The notes under the pieces: generated by a model
The model's input: only the letters and a program-made list of their open reading frames with translations
What the model was told of the DNA's origin: nothing
The model's database searches: none
Assembly (NCBI GenBank): GCA_965230375.1
Contig: CBDDKU010000001.1
Coordinates: 1 to 64,000, forward strand
Length of the DNA: 64,000 nucleotides
Origin: CBDDKU01 sp965230375
GTDB taxonomy: Bacteria > Bacteroidota > Bacteroidia > Flavobacteriales_D > Cryomorphaceae
Direction of reading: 5' to 3'
Made by a program: the position numbers and the translations under genes
In this document: in pieces, positions 16,785 to 25,679 of the stretch
How the letters are laid out: each line of letters starts with the position of its first letter
Position numbering within the stretch: position 1 is the first letter of the stretch

Positions 16785-17243
16785 ATGAAAAAAACACTAC
16801 TAGCGCTAGTAATTTTCTTCGGTTTTGGTACAGCGGTGATGGCACAAGCTCCGCTTTCGGTAGGGGAGCGTCAGGTCAACTTTGGCCTTGGATTCAATAG
16901 TGCAGGTATTCCTGTTTACGGTGGGGTTGATTTTGGTGTATATCAAGATATTACCGCCGGAGGTCAAATTGGTCTTGATCTCGGTTTTAATTACCTCGCT
17001 GTTGATGTACGAGGGGATTACCACTTCAATAGGATATTTGAAATCATCAGCACATTCGATGCGTATGCTGGACTCGATCTCGGTGTCGATTTTGGTATTG
17101 ATAGCGATTATGACTCTGGAGTTCAGTTGGGAATCCACGTTGGTGGAAGGTATTTCTGGAACAACGAGTGGGCTATCAACCTTGAGTTTGGTGGTGGTAC
17201 AAGACTCTCAGGAGGACGAGCCGGAGTCACCAAGCTGTTTTGA
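16785..17243 (+). CDS. small outer-membrane beta-barrel-like protein
   Basis: A 152-residue secreted protein: signal peptide MKKTLLALVIFFGFGTAVMAQ (1-21), then alternating strands rich in G, V, D and aromatic residues (YGGVDFGVYQDITAGGQIGLDLGFNYLAVDVRGDYHF, IHVGGRYFWNNEWAINLEFGGGTRLSGG), ending in a basic-aromatic VTKLF, the usual C-terminal beta-signal for Bam-assembled proteins. It resembles small OmpW/OmpA-barrel-like proteins of Bacteroidota with eight strands. No ligand is suggested. It is alone on the plus strand, 78 bp before the subtilase gene. Confidence 0.75.
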   Translation: MKKTLLALVIFFGFGTAVMAQAPLSVGERQVNFGLGFNSAGIPVYGGVDFGVYQDITAGGQIGLDLGFNYLAVDVRGDYHFNRIFEIISTFDAYAGLDLGVDFGIDSDYDSGVQLGIHVGGRYFWNNEWAINLEFGGGTRLSGGRAGVTKLF

Positions 17244-17320
17244 TCTTAACATTCTTTAGATTAAGAACTTCAACATTTTCAACGGGGGTGACGTTTCTAT
17301 AGCCCCATAAATTCAATAAT

Positions 17321-18865
17321 TTGAAAAGAGTTTTGATTGCATTGCTCCTAGCATCTAACCTGGGAAGCGCACAAGTTTACAATACTGATTGGTTCAATCT
17401 CTCATATGCGGAAGATTCTGTTGCCGGTGTTGAAGTCAATCGAGCATACAGCACCTACGATGGTGGCGATATCAAAACAGTGGTCGTGGCAGTGATCGAT
17501 GATGGTGTTGACGTTTTTCACGAAGACTTAACTGGAAAAATCTGGACAAATGAACAAGAGATTCCAGATAACGGGATTGATGATGACCAGAATGGATACA
17601 TCGATGATTACTATGGCTGGAATTTTTTAGGCAATCCCAACGGTGAGAATATTTCTTTCGAGACTCTGGAAGTAACCCGGCTGTGTCGTTCTTTAGCGCC
17701 GAAATTCGAAGGAGTAGAGAAGGCAGATATTCCCCAGGATGAAAGAGGGAACTATGAACTGTACCTGCAGGCTAAAGATGTATATGAAGCTGAGTTACTC
17801 GAGCTCAATGAAGAGTTTGCTGAGTATTCACAAATACTCGCGGTGTACCAAGGTGCTACCGCTTACATGAAAGGCGCGTTAGGGACAGATAGCTTGACGA
17901 TAAATGATCTCCTGGCATTTAAGCCAGCTGATGAAGAAGAAGGCCAGATCAGGAACTTTTTAGTAATGGCATCGCAAGAGGGGATTAACGAGTTTCTGGC
18001 TGAGTCAGGAACGTATTTCGATGAAAGGCTAAACTATCATTACAATCTAGAATTCGACCCCAGAAGTATTGTGAATGAAGAAAGTGCGAAGGCTTTGGGG
18101 ACCGCGTACGGAAATAACATGGTTTGGGCAGAAGACCCTTCCCATGGTACTCACGTGGCTGGTATCATAGCCGCACAGAGAGACAATGAAATTGGAGTTG
18201 ATGGAGTCGCTGTGAATGCCAAAGTAATGGCCCTAAGAGCAGTGCCAAATGGTGATGAACGAGATAAAGACATCGCCAATGCCATCAGATATGCTGTTGA
18301 CAATGGGGCGAAGGTGATCAATATGAGTTTTGGTAAGTCATTTTCTCCAAACCAAGAACTGGTAGATGAAGCGATTCGCTATGCTCAATCGAGAGATGTC
18401 TTGATGGTTCATGCCGCTGGGAATGACGGCTCGAATCTTGAGACCGATGCAAATTTTCCAGATGGTACCTTAGGAGGGAAGCGCAGCATCTCAACATGGC
18501 TAACTGTTGGCGCTTCAGGAGCAGTGCGTGACACGACCTACCTAGCATCGTTTTCGAATTATGGAAAGAAAAAGCTCGATATCTTAGCCCCTGGTGTTGA
18601 TATTCTGAGCCTTGTTCCCAATGATGGAGTTGATTCATACTCGGGAACGAGTATGGCGGCACCGGTCGTTACGGGGATTGCTACTTTGTTGAGAGGGATT
18701 TACCCTGAAAAATCTGCTGAAGAAATTAAGCAGTTAATACTTGATAGTGTGGAGGTTCAAAAGAATCAGCTTGTAAATACTTCAGACGGGAACACGAAAC
18801 TCAAAAAGGTTGTAAGCACGCCAGGATCACCTTCGGTGTATCGCATTATCAGTTCAAAAAACTAG
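17321..18865 (+). CDS. secreted S8 (subtilisin-like) serine peptidase
   Basis: A 514-residue peptidase with signal peptide MKRVLIALLLASNLGSAQ; the start is TTG at 17321, chosen because it gives a canonical signal peptide and no ATG or GTG does. The catalytic triad is present: D60 (VAVIDDGVD), H275 (SHGTHVAGII) and S444 (SGTSMAAPV), with the oxyanion Asn in HAAGNDGSN. The Asp-His distance is about 215 residues against about 32 in subtilisin, owing to a large charged insertion (about 85-265) containing a long predicted helical stretch (KDVYEAELLELNEEFAEYSQI). No propeptide domain and no T9SS sorting domain are evident, so it may act in the periplasm. Substrates unknown. Confidence 0.92.
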   Translation: MKRVLIALLLASNLGSAQVYNTDWFNLSYAEDSVAGVEVNRAYSTYDGGDIKTVVVAVIDDGVDVFHEDLTGKIWTNEQEIPDNGIDDDQNGYIDDYYGWNFLGNPNGENISFETLEVTRLCRSLAPKFEGVEKADIPQDERGNYELYLQAKDVYEAELLELNEEFAEYSQILAVYQGATAYMKGALGTDSLTINDLLAFKPADEEEGQIRNFLVMASQEGINEFLAESGTYFDERLNYHYNLEFDPRSIVNEESAKALGTAYGNNMVWAEDPSHGTHVAGIIAAQRDNEIGVDGVAVNAKVMALRAVPNGDERDKDIANAIRYAVDNGAKVINMSFGKSFSPNQELVDEAIRYAQSRDVLMVHAAGNDGSNLETDANFPDGTLGGKRSISTWLTVGASGAVRDTTYLASFSNYGKKKLDILAPGVDILSLVPNDGVDSYSGTSMAAPVVTGIATLLRGIYPEKSAEEIKQLILDSVEVQKNQLVNTSDGNTKLKKVVSTPGSPSVYRIISSKN

Positions 18866-19000
18866 GGCTTCAAGAAGGCATCTTTTTCATCGCTTCTTAC
18901 GTCAGGGAGACGACCAATTGATACAATTGATACTGACATATAAGTATTTGATTGGAATTAGATAGCCAAATTCGTACCTTTTGGTCTTATTATTGACGAA

Positions 19001-20263
19001 ATGTCGTTAAAGGCCTATACCATATTGCTTGTTTTTTTGTGCTCCATTGTGGGAGTAGATTATGGCTATGCACAGATAGATCAGGGTAAAGCTGGTTCTG
19101 AGCTTTTGCAAAATAACTCCTTTGGCATTCGTTCTTTCAATTTGGAAAATGTTGTAGAAACAAATTTCCTCAGAGACTCATCCCATACATACAAGCTAAT
19201 TGAAAATCAGGAAGACCCTCAATGGAATCTCATTGAAGTGAACCACTATGATTACGACCACTTGGGTAATGAGGTGAGCAGAGTTCTGCGAATATCCGTT
19301 GATGGTTTGTGGATGAACAAAACGCGTTGGGAGACTTTTTACGGCTACGATCACGAAATCACAGAAATCAACGAGCTCGAGTGGTCAGGAGATAGAATGG
19401 ATTGGGAAGAAAAAAACAGGAAGGTATTTACTTACAATGTCCATAATAATCTTGTAGAAGAGTTGCTGTTAGTCAGAGAGAGTAATTCTTGGGTGCGATC
19501 TGAAAAGCGAAAGTTGAACTACACCCCGGGTAACCTGATCAGCAATGAGACAATATATTTATGGGAGTCTCAAACTGAAAAGTGGGAAGCGATAGAGCGT
19601 TTGTTATTCACATACAACAGCGATCGACTTATTGAAACTCAAGTTTTACAGTTGTGGGATGATTCGTTGGAAGCATGGGTAAATGAGTCGAGTCGATCTT
19701 TCGAGTACAACCAAGACAATAAAGTAGTCGGCTCTATAAGAAGCCTTTGGGATACGGATCTCGAGTCTTGGGTAAATACCTCTAGTATGTCTCTGGCATA
19801 CGACGATAAAGGGCAGTTGTCTAGTACTGAAGAACAGGTGGTAGGTGATGATGAAGGGGAATACACTTTCTCAGAAGAAGCACTTTACAATGACGACGGT
19901 AATTTGGATGAAATTATTCAGAAAAGGTGGGATGATGTAGAAGAGGAGTGGGACTCTTTTAAAAAGGAGTTAAACTTCTGGTCCGTTCACATGAGCGGAA
20001 ACCTCGACCAATACAATTCTGATATCACTTGTCATTTTGCCAATCCCTATCTTCAGGGGCTTCCGTGGCATTGCGACGGTCTCAAATCAGATCAGCTGTA
20101 TACGATCGAAGTATTTGATACCTGGGGTAGAGCATTTCACAAAGGAGTTTTCAAAGGGAGTGACACGTTCAGAATTGACAGTAATGTTCCTCCCGGATTT
20201 TACACTGTCGTCCTTCGTGGAGGGCTAGATGTGCATACCGAGAAGGTATTCATCAGAAATTAA
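19001..20263 (+). CDS. secreted tryptophan-rich repeat protein with T9SS-type C-terminus
   Basis: A 420-residue protein with signal peptide (MSLKAYTILLVFLCSIVGVDYGYAQ). Residues about 65-330 consist of roughly 40-residue repeats, each with a W-x-x-x-x-x-W (LWDDSLEAWVN, LWDTDLESWVN, RWDDVEEEWDS) and an F/LxYN-D-x-LxE element (FTYNSDRLIETQ, FEYNQDNKVVGS, LAYDDKGQLSST), somewhat like the YD-type repeats of secreted surface proteins. The C-terminal 70 residues (YTIEVFDTWGRAFHKGVFKG ... GFYTVVLRGG) fit a type A sorting domain, although the typical YPNP start is diverged (FANPYLQG). Function not recognised. It is monocistronic. Confidence 0.75.
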   Translation: MSLKAYTILLVFLCSIVGVDYGYAQIDQGKAGSELLQNNSFGIRSFNLENVVETNFLRDSSHTYKLIENQEDPQWNLIEVNHYDYDHLGNEVSRVLRISVDGLWMNKTRWETFYGYDHEITEINELEWSGDRMDWEEKNRKVFTYNVHNNLVEELLLVRESNSWVRSEKRKLNYTPGNLISNETIYLWESQTEKWEAIERLLFTYNSDRLIETQVLQLWDDSLEAWVNESSRSFEYNQDNKVVGSIRSLWDTDLESWVNTSSMSLAYDDKGQLSSTEEQVVGDDEGEYTFSEEALYNDDGNLDEIIQKRWDDVEEEWDSFKKELNFWSVHMSGNLDQYNSDITCHFANPYLQGLPWHCDGLKSDQLYTIEVFDTWGRAFHKGVFKGSDTFRIDSNVPPGFYTVVLRGGLDVHTEKVFIRN

Positions 20264-20318
20264 CCGTTGTCTCTTCCTTCTTGCAGATAAAAACCTGTAA
20301 TTTCAACGAAAACAATTT

Positions 20319-21518
20319 ATGGCTAACCTCAGACCAGAGCCTGATCTGTTACAATCAACAGATGAGAGCTTACGGACCTTTTATAAACTTGTTCGAAGTC
20401 ACACAGAAGAGGTCTGCGCTCCTTTAAAAAAAGAAGATTATGTAGCGCAACCAGTCGTAGATGTCTCGCCACCTAAATGGCACCTGGCTCATACTACATG
20501 GTTTTTCGAAACATTTGTCCTCATTCCTAACAACCCATCCTACAAAGTCTTTAGTGATGACTATGGGTACTTATTTAATAGCTACTACAATCACGTTGGT
20601 GAGCGAGTACAAAGGCATCACCGGGGAAGGCTTACGAGACCGACAATCGATGATGTAATGGCCTACAGGGCATACGTTGATGCCGCTATTTCTGAGTTGC
20701 TGAGTAGCGAAGAGAAGGCTGCGGTTGTAGAAGAAGTACTCACGCTGGGGCTCCACCATGAAATGCAGCATCAGGAGCTATTGCTAACCGATATCAAATA
20801 TATTCTCGGCTCCAATCCAATATATCCTGTGTATGATTCGAACTGCCAGTTAGACAATATTAAAAATGAGTCTGATCCAGGTTGGGTATCAATTGAAGAA
20901 GGGGTATATGAGATCGGGTTTTCGGGAGATGGATTTCACTTTGACAATGAGCTTGGAATTCATAGGCAGTATATTCACCGTGCACAGATATCTAAAAACC
21001 TTGTGACTTGGGGAGAGTACCTTGAATTTATTGAAGATGGTGGGTATGATAATTTTGAGTACTGGCTTGATGAAGGCTGGGCATGGCGCAAGGAACATGA
21101 TATTCAGTCACCATTGTACGCGCTCAAGAAGAATGGTATGTGGGGGCGCTATACCCTTGCGGGCTGGAAGGAAATAGATCCCAATTCAGTCTTAATTCAC
21201 GTTTCGTATTACGAAGCTGAAGCATATGCCAATTGGAAAGGGTTAAGGCTTCCGAGCGAATTTGAATGGGAGGTCGCTTCCGAACATTTTGATTGGGGAT
21301 TTGTTTGGGAATGGACTCAAAGTGCTTACTCAGCCTACCCTGGATTTAAAAAAGCAAAGGGAGCTTTAGGTGAGTACAACGGAAAGTTCATGGTCAATCA
21401 AATGGTATTACGTGGGAGTTCAATGGCTACCAGCAAGGGACACAGCCGTAAGTCTTACCGCAATTTTTTTCACCCACACCTGCAGTGGCAATTTGCAGGA
21501 ATAAGATTAGCAAAATAA
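20319..21518 (+). CDS. egtB: ergothioneine biosynthesis protein EgtB (sulfoxide synthase)
   Basis: A 399-residue protein with an N-terminal DinB-like helical domain (about 15-160) holding the non-heme iron ligands (H55/H58 in KWHLAHTTWF; H147 and H151 in LHHEMQHQE) and a C-terminal formylglycine-generating-enzyme-like domain (about 190-399) with YYEAEAYANWKGLRLPSEFEWEVAS, FVWEWTQSAYSAYPGF and RGSSMAT.KGH.R.SYRNFF. EgtB joins hergercynine (trimethylhistidine) to a thiol donor through an oxygen-dependent C-S bond. Length is typical. Two base pairs separate its stop from egtD, so the cluster is one operon. No egtA or egtC is present, which favours cysteine over gamma-glutamylcysteine as donor, but this is inference. 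Confidence 0.93.
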   Translation: MANLRPEPDLLQSTDESLRTFYKLVRSHTEEVCAPLKKEDYVAQPVVDVSPPKWHLAHTTWFFETFVLIPNNPSYKVFSDDYGYLFNSYYNHVGERVQRHHRGRLTRPTIDDVMAYRAYVDAAISELLSSEEKAAVVEEVLTLGLHHEMQHQELLLTDIKYILGSNPIYPVYDSNCQLDNIKNESDPGWVSIEEGVYEIGFSGDGFHFDNELGIHRQYIHRAQISKNLVTWGEYLEFIEDGGYDNFEYWLDEGWAWRKEHDIQSPLYALKKNGMWGRYTLAGWKEIDPNSVLIHVSYYEAEAYANWKGLRLPSEFEWEVASEHFDWGFVWEWTQSAYSAYPGFKKAKGALGEYNGKFMVNQMVLRGSSMATSKGHSRKSYRNFFHPHLQWQFAGIRLAK

Positions 21519-21519
21519 T

Positions 21520-22464
21520 ATGGGGTTTCTAAAGGACGTTGTCGATGGACTTTCAGTAGAACAAAAACACATTTCTTCAAAATATTTTTACGATTCCGAA
21601 GGGGACGCTTTATTTCAGGCAATAATGAAATTGCCGGAGTACTATCTCACCAATTCTGAGTATGAGATATTATCCAACCAGGGAAGCGCAATTTTAGATG
21701 AGCTAGAGATCGAAGGAAAGCCATTTGATCTTTTGGAGTTTGGCGCCGGAGACGGTTTTAAAACAAAGGTGCTCATCAAAAGTCTTCTTGAAAATGGAGC
21801 ATCTTTTCGCTACATCCCAATCGATATTTCAAATGATGTTTTGGACGGCTTAAAATCAACTTTAAGCACAGAGTTTCCAAAATTGGATGTAGCTCCCCGG
21901 AATTCGACGTATTTCGACGCTCTAGACGAATTGAGCCAGGAAGGAGATGCAAGACTTAAACTTATATTGTTTTTGGGTTCGAGTATCGGCAATTTTGATC
22001 TAGATCGGGCCAATGATTTTTTGAAAGCTCTGCACTCAAAGATCAACGTCGGTGACAAGGTTCTTGTCGGATTTGATCTGCGGAAGAACCCGAATGTAAT
22101 CCTTAGTGCATACAATGATAGTCAAGGCGTGACAAAGGCATTCAATATGAATTTGTTGAAGCGGATGAATCGCGAATTGGGAGCTGACTTTGATATTTCC
22201 GCTTTTGATCACTATCCATTTTACGATCCCGAAGAAGGTATTGCAAAGAGCTACATCGTGAGCAAAAAGAAACAAATTGTGCGAATAGGAGAAGCGGATA
22301 AGTCTTTTGATTTTGAAGCTGGAGAAGTGATCCATACCGAAATCAGTAAGAAATTTTCGATTAAGGAAATTGAAGATCTGGGCGGTTCTGCTGGATTCTC
22401 AATACAGGATCACTTTTTTGACTGTAAGCACTATTACGTGAACACTTTATTTGTTAAGAAATGA
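21520..22464 (+). CDS. egtD: L-histidine N-alpha-methyltransferase EgtD
   Basis: A 314-residue SAM-dependent methyltransferase of the EgtD family (DUF2260). Residues 20-50 carry KYFYDSEGDALFQAIMKLPEYYLTNSEYEIL, the family signature for histidine-binding; the SAM site is LLEFGAGDGFKTKVLIKSL (about 68-86), with YIPIDIS (about 98) and FLGSSIGNF (about 150). The enzyme trimethylates histidine to hercynine, the first step of ergothioneine synthesis in the cytoplasm. It starts 2 bp after egtB and overlaps the DUF427 gene by ATGA. Confidence 0.95.
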   Translation: MGFLKDVVDGLSVEQKHISSKYFYDSEGDALFQAIMKLPEYYLTNSEYEILSNQGSAILDELEIEGKPFDLLEFGAGDGFKTKVLIKSLLENGASFRYIPIDISNDVLDGLKSTLSTEFPKLDVAPRNSTYFDALDELSQEGDARLKLILFLGSSIGNFDLDRANDFLKALHSKINVGDKVLVGFDLRKNPNVILSAYNDSQGVTKAFNMNLLKRMNRELGADFDISAFDHYPFYDPEEGIAKSYIVSKKKQIVRIGEADKSFDFEAGEVIHTEISKKFSIKEIEDLGGSAGFSIQDHFFDCKHYYVNTLFVKK

Positions 22465-22745
22465 AAGCTATATGGAAAGGTGAAGTTCTTGCAGAGAGCG
22501 AAAACACAATAAATATTGAAGGAAACCAGTACTTCCCTCCTGAATCCGTAAAGATGGATTTTTTCAAGAAAAGTGATACCCACACATTTTGCCCTTGGAA
22601 GGGAACGGCTTCATATTATACGGTAGTTGTTGAGGGCGAAGAAAACCAAGACGCTGCTTGGTATTATCCCGAAGCTAAGGATGCTGCAAAAGGCATTGAA
22701 GGATATGTTGCTTTTTGGCGTGGTGTCGAAGTCGTTGAAGACTAG
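22461..22745 (+). CDS. DUF427 domain protein in the ergothioneine operon
   Basis: A complete 94-residue DUF427 protein. The family pattern is clear: MKAIWKGEVLAES at the start, YFPPESV (26-32), THTFCPWKGTASYYTV (46-61) and AWYYPEA near 74. DUF427 is a small beta-rich fold (CRBP-like barrel) of unknown function often found near redox or detoxification genes. Here it is translationally coupled to egtD (ATGA overlap), hinting at a role connected with ergothioneine, but there is no direct evidence. Its TAG stop shares CTAG with the converging tRNA nucleotidyltransferase gene. Confidence 0.9.
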   Translation: MKAIWKGEVLAESENTINIEGNQYFPPESVKMDFFKKSDTHTFCPWKGTASYYTVVVEGEENQDAAWYYPEAKDAAKGIEGYVAFWRGVEVVED

Positions 22746-24157
22746 ACTATGGGTTTCAGTCCAAGCTCTTTACCGACTTTCACCATGTAAGTAAAGGCTT
22801 CATTGTGATCGTTGGAAATTTGCCCATCGAGAATGGCTTCCTTAATACTCGCTTTGAGCATGCCAACCTCTTTGCATGGCTTTATGCCAAAAGTCTCCAT
22901 GATTTCTTCTCCCGAAATTGGAGGCTGCCAGTTTCTGATCCTATCCTTTTCTTCTACTTCGATAAGTTTTTGTCTGACCATCTCATAATTGGATAGAAAG
23001 CGCTTTACCTTGGCTTCATTTTTTGACGTAATGTCGCACTTGCAGAGTGTCATTAGATCATCGATGTCTTCACCTGCATCAAACAAGAGTCTTCTGATAG
23101 CCGAATCAGTAGCTTCTTCCTTAGTCAGAGCAATAGGGCGGAGATGCAGGGCAACCAACTTCTGAACAAACTTCATCTTAGAGTCCAATGGAAGCTTTAA
23201 GCGCTTAAAGATTTTAGGCACCATTCGCGCACCTTTGTCTTCGTGCCCATGAAATGTCCAGCCAGCCTTTTCATTGAACCGCTTTGTTGCTGGTTTGGCT
23301 ATGTCATGTAAAATGGCGGCCCATCTCAGCCACAAGTTATCCGACATGGCAGCCACATTATCCAGAACTTTCAGCGTATGATAGAAATTGTCTTTGTGAC
23401 GAACTCCATTCTTTTCTTCAACACCGTGCAACAGGCATAGTTCTGGGAAAATTATTTGAAGAAGCCCAGTATCGAACATCAATCTAAAACCCACCGAAGG
23501 CACCCGAGCCGCAACAATTTTGTTGAGCTCTGTTGTAATTCTCTCCTGACTCACAATCTCTATTCGATCCTTCATCTTCCGAATAGCACGAAGTGAATCC
23601 GTTTCTATTTTAAAATTGAGCTGGGTGGCAAATCGAATTGCCCTCATCATTCTCAAGGGGTCGTCGCTATAGGTTGTCTCCGGATTGGTAGGCGTCCGAA
23701 TCAAACCATCATCCAGATCCTGAATTCCGTTAAATGGATCGATCAACTCGCCAAAATTGTGGGGCATAAGGGAAAGTGCGAGTGCATTTATAGTAAAATC
23801 TCTCCGCAATTGATCATCTTGAAGTGTTCCCGACTCGACAATGGGTTTCCGCGAATCGCGCGAATAGCTCTCCTTTCTAGCACCTACAAACTCAATTTCG
23901 TAGTCGTCGTATCTGACCATGGCAGTTCCAAAATTCTTGAAGAACTTCACCTTACCGAGGTTTGCCTTTTTTGCAAGGGCATGAGCTAAGTCAATGCCGT
24001 CTCCGACAACAACTACATCAATATCTTTTACATCACGATCGAGTATCAGATCCCTTACGTAGCCACCGATAACGTAGGCTTCAAGACCATTTTCTGCAAC
24101 TACTTCTTTGAGCGTAGAAAAAACGGGATGGGTGAGATGTGCTTTATAGTTTTTCAA
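22742..24157 (-). CDS. cca: CCA tRNA nucleotidyltransferase with HD domain
   Basis: A 471-residue class II nucleotidyltransferase. The catalytic head has GGYVRD (31-36) and D45-I-D47, then KVKFFKNFGTAMVRY and RRDFTINALA (about 120), the neck R..R.A.QL region (PLRMMRAIRFATQLNF), and a C-terminal HD domain with WAAILHDIAKPATKRF and H/D residues near HGHEDKGARM. It adds or repairs the 3' CCA of tRNAs, needed here because the tRNA-Asp gene in this window does not encode CCA. It lies 9 bp downstream of the YrdC-like gene on the same strand. Confidence 0.95.
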   Translation of the reverse strand: MKNYKAHLTHPVFSTLKEVVAENGLEAYVIGGYVRDLILDRDVKDIDVVVVGDGIDLAHALAKKANLGKVKFFKNFGTAMVRYDDYEIEFVGARKESYSRDSRKPIVESGTLQDDQLRRDFTINALALSLMPHNFGELIDPFNGIQDLDDGLIRTPTNPETTYSDDPLRMMRAIRFATQLNFKIETDSLRAIRKMKDRIEIVSQERITTELNKIVAARVPSVGFRLMFDTGLLQIIFPELCLLHGVEEKNGVRHKDNFYHTLKVLDNVAAMSDNLWLRWAAILHDIAKPATKRFNEKAGWTFHGHEDKGARMVPKIFKRLKLPLDSKMKFVQKLVALHLRPIALTKEEATDSAIRRLLFDAGEDIDDLMTLCKCDITSKNEAKVKRFLSNYEMVRQKLIEVEEKDRIRNWQPPISGEEIMETFGIKPCKEVGMLKASIKEAILDGQISNDHNEAFTYMVKVGKELGLKPIV

Positions 24158-24166
24158 AAAGCTAAG

Positions 24167-24691
24167 CTATGAGCGGACAATTTGAATGTTTGCCGATTGA
24201 TCAAGTTTGATGACAGGTAGCAATTGCATTCCTTCATCTGGTAATTCGGCTTGCAAATTTAAAACATATTCTGCCGTGTTCAAATGGGCTTCAGCATCCG
24301 AAATGTGATTAAAACGAAAGCAAATAATAGGCCCATTCACACGGCCTATTAATTTCTTGAGATCAAGGTTGTTTGTGAACTTGAATCTGAGTGAGCCATC
24401 CATTTCGAGCCATTTGACATCAATTCCTTTGGGGTTTGCTAACTCGACAATGATTTGATTTTTGGTTTGCTCCATGAGATCCCATGCAATATCTGGTACT
24501 TCATCAAAAATCTGAAATAAACGGCGTTCAGAGTCAATCAAAATGAATCGGTCGCGAACCAACTTGCCTGCTTTGGGTACATTGGAAATCCCATTTTCTG
24601 CAGCTAAGCCCAATACAATGGCTCCGTTCCTGATTGGAACAGCCAATAACTCACCCTTTCGGATCAAATCTGCACCTTCCTGTAAATTCAT
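24167..24691 (-). CDS. degenerate Sua5/YrdC-like protein
   Basis: A 174-residue protein whose secondary pattern follows Sua5/YciO/YrdC: GADLIRKGELLAVP at the start, GLAAENGIS, a KLVRDRFILIDSE segment corresponding to K-R-P-x-x-x-P-L-I-x-H, then DIAWDLMEQTKNQIIVEL matching the PGP-x-T strand, LRFKFTN matching R-x-P, and a C-terminal ANIQIVRS similar to the I-L-R-x-G end. However the P-T-E-T-x-Y-G-L ATP/threonine motif, the PGPxT motif and the S-A-N motif of active TsaC/Sua5 enzymes are all lost. It is therefore probably not a threonylcarbamoyladenylate synthase itself. The position next to cca suggests a role around tRNA. Alternative: an unrelated fold with chance similarity. Confidence 0.65.
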   Translation of the reverse strand: MNLQEGADLIRKGELLAVPIRNGAIVLGLAAENGISNVPKAGKLVRDRFILIDSERRLFQIFDEVPDIAWDLMEQTKNQIIVELANPKGIDVKWLEMDGSLRFKFTNNLDLKKLIGRVNGPIICFRFNHISDAEAHLNTAEYVLNLQAELPDEGMQLLPVIKLDQSANIQIVRS

Positions 24692-24695
24692 TTAT

Positions 24696-25679
24696 TTAGA
24701 CTATGACTTTATCAACATTGATGTCATACCCACATTTGAAGTGGTCTTTTGGGCAGGATTTCTTTCCATGCAAGCCACAAGGTCTGCAAGGTAGCTGCTC
24801 ATCAATTTGAAGTATCGTGGACTCATCACTCAAAGGACCGAAACCAAAATCGGGAACTGTAGAGCAATAAATGGCCGTGACTGGAGCATTCACCGCCGAA
24901 GCCATATGCATAGGTGCTGAATCATTTACGTAGTTCATTTTAGCATCTTTCATCAATGCCGCCGACTCCAATAAATTCAATTCTCCAGCCAAAATAGTGA
25001 CACTGCCATGGACGGATTTCTCTTTGATTTCATCACACAGATCTAGATCGCCTGGCGCTCCTATCAAATAGACATGTTTGTCGGGATCTAGTTTGTCAAT
25101 GAGTTCAATCCATTTCTCAGCAGGAAACTGTTTTGTAAACCAAACCGAAGCAGGAGCAATGCACACGTAGGGTGTTTGTTTGAACTGCTTCACCTTGGCT
25201 AGGTTAGACTCACTAGGATATAGTACTGGCCTTTGAAAACTTGGGTCAGTAAGATGTTCAATCAAGCTCAGATTCCGAGCTACTTCGTGCATTTTCTTAT
25301 CGATCACATGCGGAAACTTGTGCGTAAATGAGAACGAAAGCGGATTCTTATTGAAACCAATTCTCATTTTGGCATTCGAAGCAGTGGTAATAACCCCGGA
25401 GGAAGCAAAGCGCTGCAAATTAACAAGCACATCATACTTCTCCTTTCGGACGTCCTTCGCGACTTTTGAAAGCGAATTGTATTTTCCAGACCGCTTATCC
25501 CAAATGATGACTTGCCGAAGCTTGGGATGGTTTTTTAACAATCCTTCATTTCCTTTTCGCAGCAAGAAGTCGATTGAGCTTTCCGGATAGAACATTTTCA
25601 GCTTTTCTATCAGGGGAGTTGCCAAAATCACATCCCCTAGAAAGGCCGTTTGTATGATCAGTATTTTCTTGATCGTCAT
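24696..25679 (-). CDS. glycosyltransferase family 9 (heptosyltransferase-like)
   Basis: A 327-residue GT9 enzyme. Features: KKILIIQTAFLGDVILATPLIEKLKMFYPESSIDFL (4-39) with the LGD motif of ADP-heptose transferases, a central NLQRFASSGVIT, ASVWFTKQFPAEKW (about 177-190) and a C-terminal MNYVNDSAPMHMASAVNAPVTAIYCSTVP with the D-S-x-x-x-H nucleotide-sugar-binding block; the Cys-rich end (PCRPCGLHGKKSC) is common in Bacteroidota members. It would add a sugar to the LPS core at the inner membrane. Its start overlaps the stop of dapD by 4 bp, so it is coupled to dapD. Confidence 0.93.
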   Translation of the reverse strand: MTIKKILIIQTAFLGDVILATPLIEKLKMFYPESSIDFLLRKGNEGLLKNHPKLRQVIIWDKRSGKYNSLSKVAKDVRKEKYDVLVNLQRFASSGVITTASNAKMRIGFNKNPLSFSFTHKFPHVIDKKMHEVARNLSLIEHLTDPSFQRPVLYPSESNLAKVKQFKQTPYVCIAPASVWFTKQFPAEKWIELIDKLDPDKHVYLIGAPGDLDLCDEIKEKSVHGSVTILAGELNLLESAALMKDAKMNYVNDSAPMHMASAVNAPVTAIYCSTVPDFGFGPLSDESTILQIDEQLPCRPCGLHGKKSCPKDHFKCGYDINVDKVIV

